From Tomocerus qinae (Eukaryota > Arthropoda > Collembola > Entomobryomorpha > Tomoceridae): a DNA stretch of 64,000 nucleotides. The notes under the pieces were generated by a model. That model did not search any database, was not told where the DNA came from, and saw only the letters and a list, made by a program, of their open reading frames with translations. This document shows, in pieces, positions 36,939 through 48,778 of the stretch. Numbering within the stretch: position 1 is the stretch's first letter; the number at the start of each line of letters is the position of its first letter. Location: positions 43,007,909 to 43,071,908 of the forward strand of contig CM034547.1 of the NCBI GenBank assembly GCA_020055645.1, written 5' to 3'. Made by a program: the position numbers and the translations under genes.

Positions 36939-38526
36939 TGATAATACTCTTTTATTCTAGAGTACAATATAATATCCCTTTTCCTTATTCGATTCGGACG
37001 AAGTATTTGGCTTTTGTGTTAATTTTTTAATGCTTTATAATTTCAAACATGTGAATCGTTAATGTTACTCATATATAAATCACACATTGTCTTTTGCCTA
37101 ACCGTCAATTATTTCTTCTACACACAAAAAAGTGTGAATGGACAATGAAAAGCATGTCATCGAAAGTTACAATATAAAAAGTTCAAGTACTATTTGAACT
37201 TTAAAAAATTGAATGCTTATAGGTTAGTATTTAAATATGTCTGCACGTGCAGTACATTCAGGTAGACATGAAAATCTTATCTTAACTAAATGACACAGCA
37301 AGTTTTATTCTCATTGATTATGTATAGGATTTCATTGTTTCTTAAAACTGTCGGTCATTCCTGACTTCAGACACTTCATTGTTTACCATATCATTTCCTT
37401 ATCTATAAATAAACTCTCATACCCTACAATCAGCTTATTAACATATTATTATTAGGTATTTAACAATTATCTTTGCTATTTTGCGTTTTAGGCATGTATT
37501 ATAACACAAATAATACACGCTTTTATTTCGCAGTGAAAATCTCAAAAAAATGTACAAAATTTTTGGCTTGACCTGATTGCATTATGATGGACATAGGACA
37601 GTAACATTTACATGTCCCACAATAGAGCATAATAGTAGGTTATCGTAAACGGATGTCAATAATGGTGTACACTGTACAGCGTTTATTAATTAAAGTGCAA
37701 ACTATTACGAGGTAGCCCATGGGCAAACTCCAAACATTTAGTTAGGCTATATATGGTGGATATTGCATGGATATCTACTTGTAAATATTTAATATGCGAT
37801 AACTTCGGTCGGAAATGTTTTGTTTTCCAACAGAAGTTAATGAAAGCAAACGAATAGAAGAATATAAGTAAATGTGGCTAAGTATTATGAATATTTTAGG
37901 AAAATCGATGCAAAAGGTAGCCATAATATACACTGAGGAAACTAACAGCAGCAACGAAATGTGCTTACATTTGCCTTGAATCCTTAAATAGCTTAAGCGT
38001 ACGTTTTGCGTATTTTACATTCATATAGTTTATTTTCCTGCATTTTATTTTGTCCTGCTCTCAACAAAGTAACCGAGTTTTCTATATTTATATTCAGTAC
38101 TTCTAAACTTCTAGTCCTAACACACTTTAATCGTATTCTAAAATTATTCTTGGGACTAATTTCATTGGGGGATTTCAATTTGGCTGTTGTGGATCTGGAT
38201 GTTATCGGATTCTTTTTGGACAAATATTCGTTAAAGGGTACTAAACTTAATACTAATTAACTTTAGATCGTTTATTAAACAAAGTTACTGAATATCACGT
38301 ACTACAGGAATTCATTCTAGCATTTTATCAAAGGCCTAAAAACTATAAAAAATTTTTGTTCCAGGTGCAATGAAGAACAAAAGCTCAAAATTACTCTACT
38401 ACCGGGGATTTTAGTAATTTCAGTTTCATAACTACCGACAGTGACAGATATGTAGATAACAATCGATAACTTGTTATCTAGTTAAATTATTAATCTTGGG
38501 TAATGTAGGTAGACATTCCCAAATTT
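36939..38526. other. Gene-free interval
   Basis: AT-rich, no supported exon. Two overlapping open frames near 38000-38260 are antisense to each other and lack motifs. Confidence 0.45.
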
Positions 38527-38650
38527 CCTATATGTATATCCATCGTAAACAAAGGACATTGTGATGTTTTTGGTTTTATTGTGGTTCTTAGTGATATTTT
38601 TGACATCCCTACTAACAGTCTTAATTCTCGCCGCACCATTAATTGGTTGA
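38527..38650 (+). repeat. Direct repeat flanking the foldback element, left copy
   Basis: Shares with 39783-39910 the ordered phrases TATATCCATCGTAAACAA/TGTCCATCATAAACAA, GGTTTTATTGTGGTTC, TGATATTTTT and GCATCC-type ACTAACA, then TTAATTG and AATTGG. Only the left copy is followed by 140 unrelated bases before the element. Confidence 0.65.
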
Positions 38651-38793
38651 CATCTTACTACTATACACTTAATAATAAGTAACAATATGACTTTGTTATA
38701 AGATATGTCAGAAGAAAATATATTTCGCAGAAATTGTAATGTGCGTATATGTGTAATGTAGAGTAAGTGTAGGTTCGCAGTAAGTACATGTAT

Positions 38794-39780
38794 GTCGTAG
38801 ACTGGGAGGGAAAGGTGACTGGGAGGGATATAATGTCCCTCTCCGTCTAGACTGGGTGGGATAGCTCTGTACCGCTAGCGGTACCGAACCATGAGGTTTC
38901 CGACTGGGAGGGATAGGTTGTAAAGGATTGATATGAATGATTCTACGTGTATAAGTGCCACAACTATCGCAGATTTTAGATTACTCTTACATGTTTTATT
39001 CACTGTAATCATTATTTTCTATAATATTCATAAATGTTAAGTATATTGCACTCTTTGTATGTCATAATTAAATCATAATTTATTATTATCGCAGATTTTA
39101 GGTTACTCTTACATTTTTTATTTATTGTAATCCTTATTTTCAATAATATTCATAAATATTAATTATAATATTGCATTTTTTGTATCAGTCATAATTAAAT
39201 CATAATTTAATTAAGTCAAGATTGGAATTCAAATGGTTAAGTATGTTACACTGCTATGCTACGTTTGTTGGCAGTAAAGTAAGTCTAAGAGCGTGTGGAA
39301 GTATCACTTTCAGCAAGGTTTACATTTACTATGAAGAGTTATAAGCTGAATTACATAGAGGTTGCTGTTTTGTGGGAAGTTAGGGAAGTGAGTTTCATTT
39401 AAATTTGACAATTTTTTAATAAGACAAAATGAAATTTCCGCAATAGCAGCGTAATCTACTTAACCATTTGACTGTCAATCTTGACTTAATAATTTATGGT
39501 TTAATTATCACTGATACAAAAAGGGCAATATACTGAATATTTTTAAATATTATAGAAAATAATGATTACAGTGAATAAAACATGTAAGAGTAATCTAAAA
39601 TCTGCGATAGTTGTGGCACTTATACACGTAGAATCATTCATATCAATCCTTTACAACCTATCCCTCCCAGTCGGAAACCTCATGGTTCGGTACCGCTAGC
39701 GGTACAGAGCTATCCCACCCAGTCTAGACGGAGAGGGACATTATATCCCTCCCAGTCACCTTTCCCTCCCAGTCTACGAC
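38794..39780. mobile_element. Foldback (long terminal inverted repeat) element, non-autonomous
   Basis: The left arm starts GTCGTAGACTGGGAGGGAAA and the right arm ends with its reverse complement. The arms pair over about 240 bases from the tips and again further in (about 39170-39245 with 39455-39530), leaving a 200-base loop. Each arm carries four copies of ACTGGG(A/T)GGG (left: 38801, 38818, 38851, 38903) and a palindrome ACCGCTAGCGGT. The left arm has an extra 130-base tandem duplication (two copies starting at ATCGCAGATTTTAG). A perfect 6-base direct repeat ATGTAT flanks the element (38788-38793 and 39781-39786). No coding capacity. The intact duplication and near-identical arms suggest recent activity. 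Confidence 0.85.
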
Positions 39781-39782
39781 AT

Positions 39783-39910
39783 GTATATACGTGGATGTCC
39801 ATCATAAACAACATACTTTATGATGTTCATGGTTTTATTGTGGTTCGTATTGATATTTTTAGCATCCATACTAACAATCGCATATTTAATTGTACCAGTA
39901 ATTGGAGTTA
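39783..39910 (+). repeat. Direct repeat flanking the foldback element, right copy
   Basis: Partner of 38527-38650. The two copies are diverged, so the duplication is older than the foldback insertion. Confidence 0.65.
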
Positions 39911-40215
39911 TACTGTGATAAGAAATGTTTCGTATTACTTCGTGCAGAACACGAATTTGGAGCATATGTTTATAGAGTTTGGTAGTTTCCGAATATGGAA
40001 ATTTTAATTGATTCCCAGACTATACCTAAAGGTACAACCTAAGACTAAAGGTACAAACCACTGCAAGTGCTATCAATAAGATTTTATTTGTATGTAAATT
40101 ATTCGCTATTTTTCACTCGCATTTTTAATCAAATGTAATATTTACACATTATATTGTACAAAAAGTTTGAAATTTTTGTAAAACTAAAAATAAATCTTTA
40201 GACAGTAATCCTGAA

Positions 40216-41665
40216 TTACGTTGCTATTAAAAAATCAATGGCATAAGTTAAAATCATATCAAAAAAATTCAATGTGGTGAATTTAGATATGTAGAAAAAA
40301 GGTCCAATGTCCAATCGGATTGGTCGGAAAGCTCGCATGGATCTTTTCAATTGTTTTCCGTTTATGGATTCCCATTTCATGGAAATTTTCTGTGACATTT
40401 CGTTCATTACAGCAGCTTGAGGTATGAACCCCATTTCAATAGCTAAAAGAATTATGGCACTTACAGGAAAATTAAGATAAGTTGGCATACCTATTAGCTG
40501 GTACCATTTAAGAGACCCGTATAAGGCAAAAAGTGTAAATAGAAATGATTGTGTGTAAAGAAGAGGAGTTAGGTAGAAGCAGTGCTGGTTGACATTTGTG
40601 TTAATGATCCTTAAAATGTTTGTCCATTTTAAAACAAAAGAGAACAGTTGCTTCTTTTGATGGAAACCTGTTTTGGGAGAAATTGCAAATTGTGGTAGAA
40701 CATGAAACATTTGGTTCATCTGGAAATTCGTCAGTCGTATATAGGTAACTCCAGTCAGGCAGTAGATGTAAATGTTGGCACAGAAAAATAGGATGCAAAT
40801 AAAAGTAAAGCAAAATACAAGTACAAGGAATAATGGATTTTTACCGACTTGCTCCGTCATTAATTCCGAAATTATATGCCTTACTGTCCCCGCAGGGTTA
40901 GATATGGAAAATGTTGTAAATGTTGTTGCGAAAAATAAACTTCCCATAGGATAAACGCAAAATGCCCATCCATACCAGTCCACACTTTTCCTTTTCAACT
41001 TCCTTCCAGTAATTTCAGCAAACTTTTCTGCAAATGTTAAGAATAATATTCATTTTTTTCTACTCTAAGATCATAAGCATATTCAATATTCTACGCAGTT
41101 TTATATTTCTGACTTTCTAACTATAACACTGGGCCGACAATACTAAATGCGTCATTACTCATTATGATTGATTTTGCAAATTGCCAACCATGTGTTAATT
41201 TAATGTACATTTTTACATTTTGTGGTAGAAAAGTGGCTTTAACGCTGTATACACATATACATAATGAAAATGAAAGCTGTAAAGCTTTTAAGACTTACTT
41301 GAGAACATTCTGCTCGCACAAATACCTCGATTTGTGATAGTGGTTCCAAGTTGCCCATCAAAAAATAGAGTGAGACTGACCACAACGGCAGTCACAGAAT
41401 ACATCCAACATATGAAATAAAACATGAATACATTGACTTCTAAAGATCTTTTGGGGATGCAAAAATGTATCCCAATTCTGACAGTTAAGTATATCAAAAT
41501 TAAAACAATCATTGCCAGTAGAATTACGCAGATGTTTTTTCTCGATTTATTTTTAGTAGGTCTCAGAATTCGTTGTTTCGGACAGTAGTCCAAGGGGACC
41601 AGCGTGATTACGTTATTAATACGAAAGTACAGGTCAAATGCAGTTTCAAGGGCGAAGGAGAACAT
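40216..41665 (-). CDS. Gustatory-receptor-like seven-helix chemoreceptor, two exons
   Basis: Exons 41665-41299 and 41027-40216 join in phase 1 (1179 bases, 392 residues). At least six hydrophobic helices are visible, for example NICVILLAMIVLILIYLTV, VNVFMFYFICWMYSVTAVVV, LFLVLVFCFTFICILFFCA, FLFTLFALYGSLKW and FPVSAIILLAIEMGF. The C-terminal part reads RSMRAFRPIRLDIGPFFYI...TLNFFDMILTYAIDFL. The RP-x-x-x-x-x-GPF-F then F-x-x-I-x-x-Y-A-I-x-x-L arrangement resembles the last loop and helix 7 of arthropod GR/OR-superfamily receptors. The TYxxxLxQF motif is absent. Such receptors are ligand-gated channels in sensory neurons. The ligand is unknown. Family call by topology, size and C-terminal pattern only. 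Confidence 0.65.
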
Positions 41666-42057
41666 TTTGGTCTGTCTTGTTTTTATTACTAAAATGTACT
41701 AGTGACTAGTAGAATGAATTATGGCTTTGGATGTTTTGTCTTTTTATGTTGCTTTTAACAAAAACGCATTACTTTGCTATCAAGAAATCAAGAAATATAT
41801 ATTGTAAGATATATTGTATAGATTGCCGACCAACTACCAAACCAACTGGCTTAACGTACAAGCTTGCAATTTAAAATTATTGTTTACTATCGTAGAACTT
41901 TTTTTATTATAGTGAGACTATAATAATAACCTATATTATTATGAGTATGATACGATGAAGGAAGTGTGGGAAAAGCAAGCTTTGAGGAAATAAAAATTGT
42001 GTGCAAAACAGTAATCATTGAAAAATTGAATTTTATTCACTCTTTTCACGATTTCCG

Positions 42058-43415
42058 TCATACCAGTGTTAATGCCTTGTGGAGGTTTATCAGAGACTGG
42101 GGACAACGTAAAATAGCAACAGTTGGATAAATGTAGAGACAGATATACACACATAACACCATCACCGTTAAATTGGTGTAATCATTTTCTCTCTGAGCTT
42201 CACCCGATAATCTTGGGCTTAGAAACGTTTCCCTTTCCAATGCAGCATGACGAATCTGGAATATTAAAATAATTAATGTTAAAGAACAAATCAATATAAA
42301 TTGAAATGAATATCGTTTAAGGTGTCCAATTAATAATAGGTGCTTTGAAAATCTCTTTTAAAATTTCCTAAAAGTGGCTGACGGTTAATACCTATGTGGC
42401 TCAGGATTTGCAAAATAAATCAGTTAAAAATAATTCAAAACTTTTTACATATAATTTTTTAATATTTCGGAGCCACAAGTCCGAGATGGTCAAACTCTTA
42501 TCCCATTTAATATACACACATAAGTGCTTGCTCACATCACCCCGCTACTAACCACCCTTAAAAAGGTTAACTTACCTTATTGTAAATCAACGTATTTAAA
42601 ACTACAACAATGCAAACTGAAAGGGCAAATTCCACCAGCAATAGAATTGACCATGAGATAAGCAAAGTCCTTTTCATTTCCCTATAACTGTCCAATTGTA
42701 AATGCTTCAACATAAAAAGTCCTCCTAATGGCAAATTCACAAGGAAATCCAAGAAGAAGAAGGCGAATAAAAATGATATAATTTTTCTTTTGGTCCAAAA
42801 GTTTTTGTGATTGAAAGGTGTACATACCGCTGTGTACCTGTAAAAGAAATCAATTCTAGTAAACTTAGCTTTAGGCACCCATACTAAAAACATTTTACTT
42901 ATGATTTAGATTTACTTATGTCCCAATTATTTAGATCATATTATTTACCTTTCGAGTGTAACAAGAACGGTAAACCACATGGATCCACTCATACCTGTCA
43001 ATTTACAGTAATGATAATTCCTTAAATTCTTGAAATTAACAGCAGAAACGTTTTATTAAGTTGTAAATACAAACGTCTTACCAAAATTGAATAACCAATA
43101 CAAAAAATGGGCAAATAATGTTGGTACAACTTCCTGTGCTAGAGAAAATGAAGCAGCGGAGCAGGATATCAAATCGAATACTGTCAGTCCTATCAAAAAC
43201 GTTTTGAAGGCAATCTTCATCTTTGACACAGCCAGAATATAAATTGTCACCAAATTTGCAGAAGCCCCAAAACTTCCAATTATTGTCAACGTCCATGAAA
43301 TTTCTGATGGAAACATTTCGTAGCAATTCTCAATCCCATAGAGGCTTTTGTTGAAACAATCAGGTTCATCATGCTTTACGGAGTTAGCATCTGATGTTGT
43401 ATTTGGCAACACCAT
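42058..43415 (-). CDS. Rhodopsin-class GPCR, truncated before TM7
   Basis: Exons 43415-43082, 42994-42949, 42837-42576 and 42255-42058 join in phase (840 bases, 279 residues). The acidic N-terminus has glycosylation sites (NTT, NKS). TM1 is WTLTIIGSFGASANLVTIYIL, TM2 is around FKTFLIGLTVFDLISC, and TM3 ends in LVTLERYTAVCTPF (an ERY in place of DRY). TM4 and TM5 follow (LLISWSILLLVEFALSVCIVVVLNTLIYNK), then TM6 (NLTVMVLCVYICLYIYPTVAIL). After TM6 only about 16 residues remain before TGA. The ERY-x-A-V-C-x-P and N-L-V-x-I-Y features resemble neuropeptide (FMRFamide-type) receptors. No TM7 exon was found in the 400 bases downstream. Either the gene is decayed, a splice near ACACTG|GTATGA leads to a distant exon, or it makes a six-helix product. 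Confidence 0.78.
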
Positions 43416-43849
43416 CTCTTCTTGAAACTGTATTTTCTTATAAACTAATATTTTCTGCTACCGAGACAGCTTTTGGTTTTCATAACTTAATTTAAATATT
43501 TGACAATTCATTGTCAGAGGTTTTGTCAAATATTTTGGGAAAACGCAAACGTTTAGATTTGATTCACAATTCTAAATCTCCAAATTAAAAATGAAACCGT
43601 TGGTAAATGATTGAGGACAGTAAATTGATATTATATGAACACCGGGTAGGATGCAGAAACCAAAAGTGCAAATAAAAAGACAAGCTTTTGTTTATCCAAT
43701 GTTATTGATACATTACACTTTGTCATTATGGTATGCCAATAATGCTATCATCATGATGCTATTATTTATATACATGTCCCTACCTATCTATTTGCTAAAA
43801 ATATTGGTTACCGGTACAGTTGTATCTATAACATGTAGGCCTAGCTATA
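43416..43849. other. Gene-free interval
   Basis: Upstream flank of the GPCR gene; no exon recognised. The open frame from 43651 runs into the following repeat and is not a gene. Confidence 0.45.
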
Positions 43850-44049
43850 AAAACCTACAGCAAGCCGTAACAGAAGCTCGCCTGAGTAAAGTTTACCGTG
43901 TACACATTTTGGTAGCGAAAAGTTACACAAAACCGAGCGTACGGATTTTGATCAAACTTTCAGAATTGAGTCTTTATATATGTATCTACGACATATTAAA
44001 AATTCATACATTGATATTATAAGGAAACGAAGCTATATCATTTCAAATA

Positions 44050-44545
44050 TCAACATAAAATCAAATTGATGATTGTTGACCACGAAAATCAATCGAAAAT
44101 CAAAATTGATTAATGTTGATAATCAAAATCAACCGAAAATCAAAATTGATTAATGTTGACAATCAAAATCAACCAAAAATCAAAGTACATTAATGTTGAC
44201 TATAAAATCAACATAAAATCAAAGTACATTAATGTTGACTATAAAATTCAACAGAAAATCAAAGTACAATAATGTTGACTATAAAAATCAACAGAAAATC
44301 AAAGTACATTAATGTTGACTATAAAAATCAACAGAAAATCAAAGTACATTAATGTTGATTAAGAAAATCAACAGAAAATCAAAGCATATTAATGTTGACT
44401 ATGAAAATCAACAGAAAATCAAAGCACATTAATGTTGACTATGAAAATCAACAGAAAATCAAAGCACATTAATGTTTACTATGAAAATCAACAGATATTC
44501 AACTTTGATTGATTATGAGTATTAAAATCAACAGAAATTTAAATT
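44050..44545 (+). repeat. 40-base minisatellite array
   Basis: About a dozen units of the type ATCAACAGAAAATCAAAG + YACATTAATGTTGACTATAAA, period 40. The units in the middle are nearly identical and the outer ones are diverged. A second, more decayed block with the same period lies at about 45030-45225. Confidence 0.85.
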
Positions 44546-45645
44546 CGGTTAATAATGACTATTAAAATTAAAAAGAAATCGCAAAATGGATATTTGACTA
44601 TCAATTTGAATATAAATGCGAAATTGATTTATTTTCGTCCTATGATGGTTATTTTGCAGTTTTATTTACGTTATTATAAAATCTTAAATATGGTCGAAGC
44701 AGAGTTAAATATTTTATACTATCCCGCTAACAATTAATAGGAATTAATAGGAAACACAATTGAAATTTTTATGGCCCATTTTCTGCTTTGACTATCAAAT
44801 AAAGACAAAGTGAGCGCGCGGTATCTCAGCAACTTATGGACCGATTTGAACCAAAATCAATAGGGTTCGTCACCAGTCCATAGGCATAGTTTATGCCAAG
44901 TTTGGTCAATATCTATCATTGCTTTCGAAAGTTATCGTGGGTACGGACGTACGGACGGACGTACGGACAGACTGTGCGGTTCTATAAGCTGCCTTATTCA
45001 GGCGAGCTAAAAATTTGTGGTAGTGTATTAACTATTAAATCAACAGAAAATCAAAATTGATTAATGTTGTCTATCAAAATCAACAAAAAATCAAAATTAA
45101 TTAATATTGAGTATCAAAATCAAAACAAAATCAAAATTATTTAATATTGGGTATCAAAATCAAAAGAAAATCAAAATTAATTAATATTGAGTATCAAAAT
45201 CAAAAGAAAATTCATCTTGAGTGTAAAATCAAGTCAAATCACTATTGTATAGTAATATTGACTATCAAAATGAAAAGATGTTAGAAATTGTAAATTTGAC
45301 TATAAAATTGATTATAAATCCAAAATAGATTTATTTCCGTCCTCTAATAGTAGTATTTCGGTTTTATTTGATTTATTATTAAATTTCAAATTTGGTAGAA
45401 GCGGAGTGAAATATTTTATACTATCCCGCTAACAATTTATAGGAAACGCCTTTGAACTTTTTAATGTCCATTTAATGCCAAATTTTCACTTTGACTATCA
45501 AAATAAAGAGAAAGTGAGCGCGTGGTATCTCAGCAACCAATGGACCGATTAACCCCAAAATGAATAGGGATCGTCAGTGGTCCATAGGCACTGAATCTGC
45601 CAAGTTTGGTTAATATCCGTCATTGCGTTCGAAAGTTATCGTGGG

Positions 45646-45712
45646 TACGGACGGACGGACGGACGGACGGACGGACGGACGGACGGACGGACGGACGTAC
45701 GGACGGACAGAC
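45646..45712 (+). repeat. GGAC microsatellite
   Basis: About 15 tandem GGAC units with one GTAC interruption inside the repeat element. Shorter tracts occur at 44944-44970 and, as GTCC, in the other copies. Confidence 0.9.
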
Positions 45713-45753
45713 TGTGCGATTCTATAAGCTGCCTTATTCAGGCGAGCTAAAAA

Positions 45754-46778
45754 TTTGCATCAATATCCACAAATAATATTATCACAGGAAGTTGTATAAT
45801 ATGTCGCCGACAATGCAGAAGCACCTTACAAATCAATAATACATTTTGGTTCTGTTTTACAGTGATAAGATAAATGTCGAATATCTAATGCTAATGATAT
45901 GTATTTCTGGAACTCGATGTTTATTAAGCATAGACAGCAAAGCAACAATAGCATGCAGTATGTCTGTTTACAAGATTAATTGGACCAGGCGTTTTTTGTT
46001 AGATTTTCAGTAGTCAAAATCAAAATTACCCAATCATAATATATTACTAATTAGATTAGATTAGATAGATTTATTTATTGTGTTTCCAGCGGGCCGTAGG
46101 CCATCACACAAATATATTACTAATTTAATATATGGTACCCCTAAGATATCTGGGTCAGAAATAAACTTGTTTGTCATCATTTCCGTGATTACATATTGAC
46201 AGTAATATTAAGGTCTTAAATTGACAAGTCACATAATGCACTATTAGCTCTTGATAAAAAGGGCAAGATAAAAAAATGCTGATGCTGTGTATTATAGCTG
46301 TGCACTCTTTCCATTTCTAATAATATTACAATTTCCATTGCATTTTCTTAGTTAAGATGGATGGGGATTCATTTTTGACAATTTAGAACTATTTTTATGC
46401 ATTTATGAAGTAAAGGAATTTTACTACCAATGGCCTATGTTCATATTGAGTTGAGTAGCTATTACTGTTTTTATTTTTACAATTTTATACTCCCAGATTT
46501 AGATTTTTGTACTAGTTAGTAGTATACTGTTCTAATAATGCATAATTATTTAGTACATTATGCCTTACTGCCATTTGTGCTAAAATTTCATCTCGTTTAA
46601 ATGTAGATAAACATCAGCCATCAAAAACTTTGATATGTATGGTTAAGGTTGAGTTGGCGCTGTAACTTATTATGACACAGAGAATAATAACTTGTTTATA
46701 TTGTCATTCTTCTTGCTATAGTGTCACCACCTTTAATAAATTATAGAGACTGAGACGGCTGCTGCTTTAATGATTCAA
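45754..46778. other. Gene-free interval with a short repeat-like stretch
   Basis: AT-rich, no exon. Around 46055-46115 a stretch with TTAGATTAGAT, ATTTATTTATT and CGGGCCGTAGGCCATCACAC, with an internal GGCC palindrome, looks like the tail of a dispersed element. I cannot name the family. Confidence 0.4.
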
Positions 46779-47442
46779 TCACTTGTTGAATGATGCCATG
46801 ATACGATCGTAATCTTTGAGCTACAGAAAATAATTAATTATCCATGTTGAAACAATTTTGACATCATATAATTTAAAACATTCGAATGAAATTGCTTTGA
46901 CCCTTACCATGGCTTGAGTCTTGATGAACTCTGCAGTTTTGTGGGTGAATTTAAACCTCTCATCGTAATTTTCCGAGTCAAAGTACCCAGTTCCGGGAGG
47001 AAACCATCCAAATCTACATTTGCATATTTAACAATGCTGTAAAATTGATGAATTAATGAACATTTAGAACTAGATATTAGTAGGAAAGTTACCGATGTTG
47101 TTCGGTTCGAGGTGATGGATATTTCTTTGGAGGTATACTGACAGGTTTAGCCATAAAATCTCGTATCATTTCATATCCAGGAATTTCACACGCCAATATT
47201 TTCGGAGGACGCTCATTCACTTTTCCAGTAACAAAGTCAACTGCAAATTAATAATTTTTATCAAGGTTTTCAACAATCAATTTTTGATATAGTTTAATAT
47301 GAATTGTACTTGTCTTTTTGGTGTAAGGGTTTATCTGGTAGTTTTCAAATAGACTGAAGTCCTTGTTAATCCGCTTGTTTTTTTCTTCAAGAAACACGAG
47401 ATCGAGAAATGGATTTTTAGGAGGTGGTCGAGGAACACTCAT
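46779..47442 (-). CDS. CFAP144: Cilia- and flagella-associated protein 144 (FAM183) homologue, four exons
   Basis: Exons (minus): 47442-47310, 47240-47093, 47013-46908, 46820-46779; all in phase (429 bases, 142 residues). The family pattern is clear throughout: an N-terminal KN...(L)E-x-K-x-x-R-x-x-K-x-F, NPY-x-K followed by VTGK (family NPYRK...ITGK), a helix ending in P-x-KKY-x-x-P-x-TE (family TKKYSEPQTE), then GW and a final acidic/basic helix (YDERFKFTHKTAEFIKTQAM). The length matches the vertebrate proteins (about 134). CFAP144 is a microtubule inner protein of motile cilia and sperm flagella. In an arthropod its likely sites are sperm and ciliated sensory cells. ATG at 47442 is the first in frame. 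The two TTTAATA-rich introns are 55-85 bases. Confidence 0.85.
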
Positions 47443-48105
47443 ATTGTGCACGAATGAGGATTTAATCTGCTTTGTAGAGGGTTTTGCTTAAGGTGGCTGT
47501 TCCTCTTTTATTTCGAAATTCGAAATTTTGAAATATTTCAAAATTCAAATAAAAATATGCTTCTAACGGTAGCCGAAACCCATAGCCCTACTAACCGAAA
47601 AACTAACTGGAGATATAACCACACAATCGCAGTATTCGACGCTGGGCAGTATAATAGTGCAATACTTCAAAATAACAAAATGGAAAGTTCCCAAGGAAGT
47701 TCCTAATTTTGAATGGTATGTAGCTATTTAACACAGGGAGCCAATAGCAACAGCAATCTGCACTGCAAAATCTTCATCCAATGTGCCCAAGAATTTGTTC
47801 ATGCCATGAACTGGCTACATTTGGACGTAGAGGCACATTTGCATTTCCACACATTTCGAGTATTGCACTGCTATCCCTTGGGTGGGACATCAGTAACCAT
47901 GGGATCGAATTACTACTGACTGTGATCAAGCAATGACACTATGAAAATTATGGCACCATCAGCGTTGGCATAGAGAAAAAGCTCTATGCTCTAGCTCATG
48001 TCAAGTTGATATCAGTGCATTGCTTCAATGTCGGATATTCTATGACTTGCACATCCGGTCAAGTATGAGGCAGTTTACATTTCAACCTTTTTCATGAAAC
48101 TCTCT

Positions 48106-48424
48106 TTGCTATTTTTGATATAACTTCCAGAGTTTTACTCCGGTTTTCTAATGATGTACATTTTCGGAAAGGTAAACGCAATGGCTAGGATTTAATTTGG
48201 GAAAATGTTCGATTATTGTCTCAGTTTTTATACATGTCACACTTTAATGATGAAATCTGGATAGAAATTCGCATAAAATTTTGAACCATTGCTACTGCTA
48301 AATAATCAAAAAAATCGAAAATTTTCCCAAATTAAATCCTAGCCAATGTTTTTACCTTTCCGAAAATGTACTTCATTAGAAAATCGGAATAAAACTCTGG
48401 AAGTTATATCAAGAATGGCAAAAA
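48106..48424. repeat. Inverted-repeat element with 110-base arms
   Basis: Arms about 48106-48216 and 48304-48424 pair with few mismatches (CAGAGTTTTA, TTTTCGGAAAGGTAAA, GGCTAGGATTTAATTTGGGAAAAT and their complements) around a loop of about 87 bases. MITE-like, no coding capacity. Confidence 0.75.
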
Positions 48425-48778
48425 ATTTTAACATGTATTTTGATAGTCACCAGAGATTCCCAAATCGTATACACAGTCACCTTAACTTTATTGCGAATTT
48501 ACAAAATTGTCTGTTAGTACTATTACAAACGTCTCGTCCTGTCCGTTTAGCTGTCTATTATAACAACAAGTATTGCTAAAATGATTTAATAAAATAGCGA
48601 AAGCATGGAAAAATTGTCATAGTCACATGACTCATTGCATTCCAAGCATTTTAGGGCATTTTTTGGTGAGTTTCGCTCTACATACGCATGCATACTTTTA
48701 ATTTATGGGATAATAAGACCAAGGATATGGATAAGACTGATGATCTGGGGAAAATCCCATTTTTCTGTATTTTTCCTG

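Larger units (their letters stand above)
43850..45753 (+). mobile_element. Helentron/DINE-like repeat, copy 1 (composite, minisatellite-expanded)
   Basis: It starts AAAACCTACAGCAAGCCG and ends CCTTATTCAGGCGAGCTAAAA. An inner copy of the same end (up to about 45013) shows the element is a head-to-tail dimer. Each half has a GC-richer block (GAGCGCG-GTATCTCAGCAAC, CGAAAGTTATCGTGGGTACGG), a GGAC microsatellite, and 40-base AT-rich minisatellite units. The end folds as AGCTGCCT-TATTC-AGGCGAGCT. A subterminal inverted copy of the end (AAGCTCGCCTGAGTAAA) lies near the start. A 3' hairpin just before CTAA, subterminal inverted repeats and internal mini/microsatellites are known from Helentron/DINE-1 elements; that assignment is inference. 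No coding capacity. Confidence 0.7.

Noticed and set aside
38482-40007. Short frames on both sides of the foldback element with similar translations (NHNKT...VYDG)
   Set aside because: The similarity comes from the flanking non-coding direct repeats; frames are short and lack starts and splice sites.
44050-44545. Regularly spaced repeats that could suggest a CRISPR-like array
   Set aside because: The whole 40-base unit is repeated with no unique spacers; it is a minisatellite in a eukaryotic repeat element.
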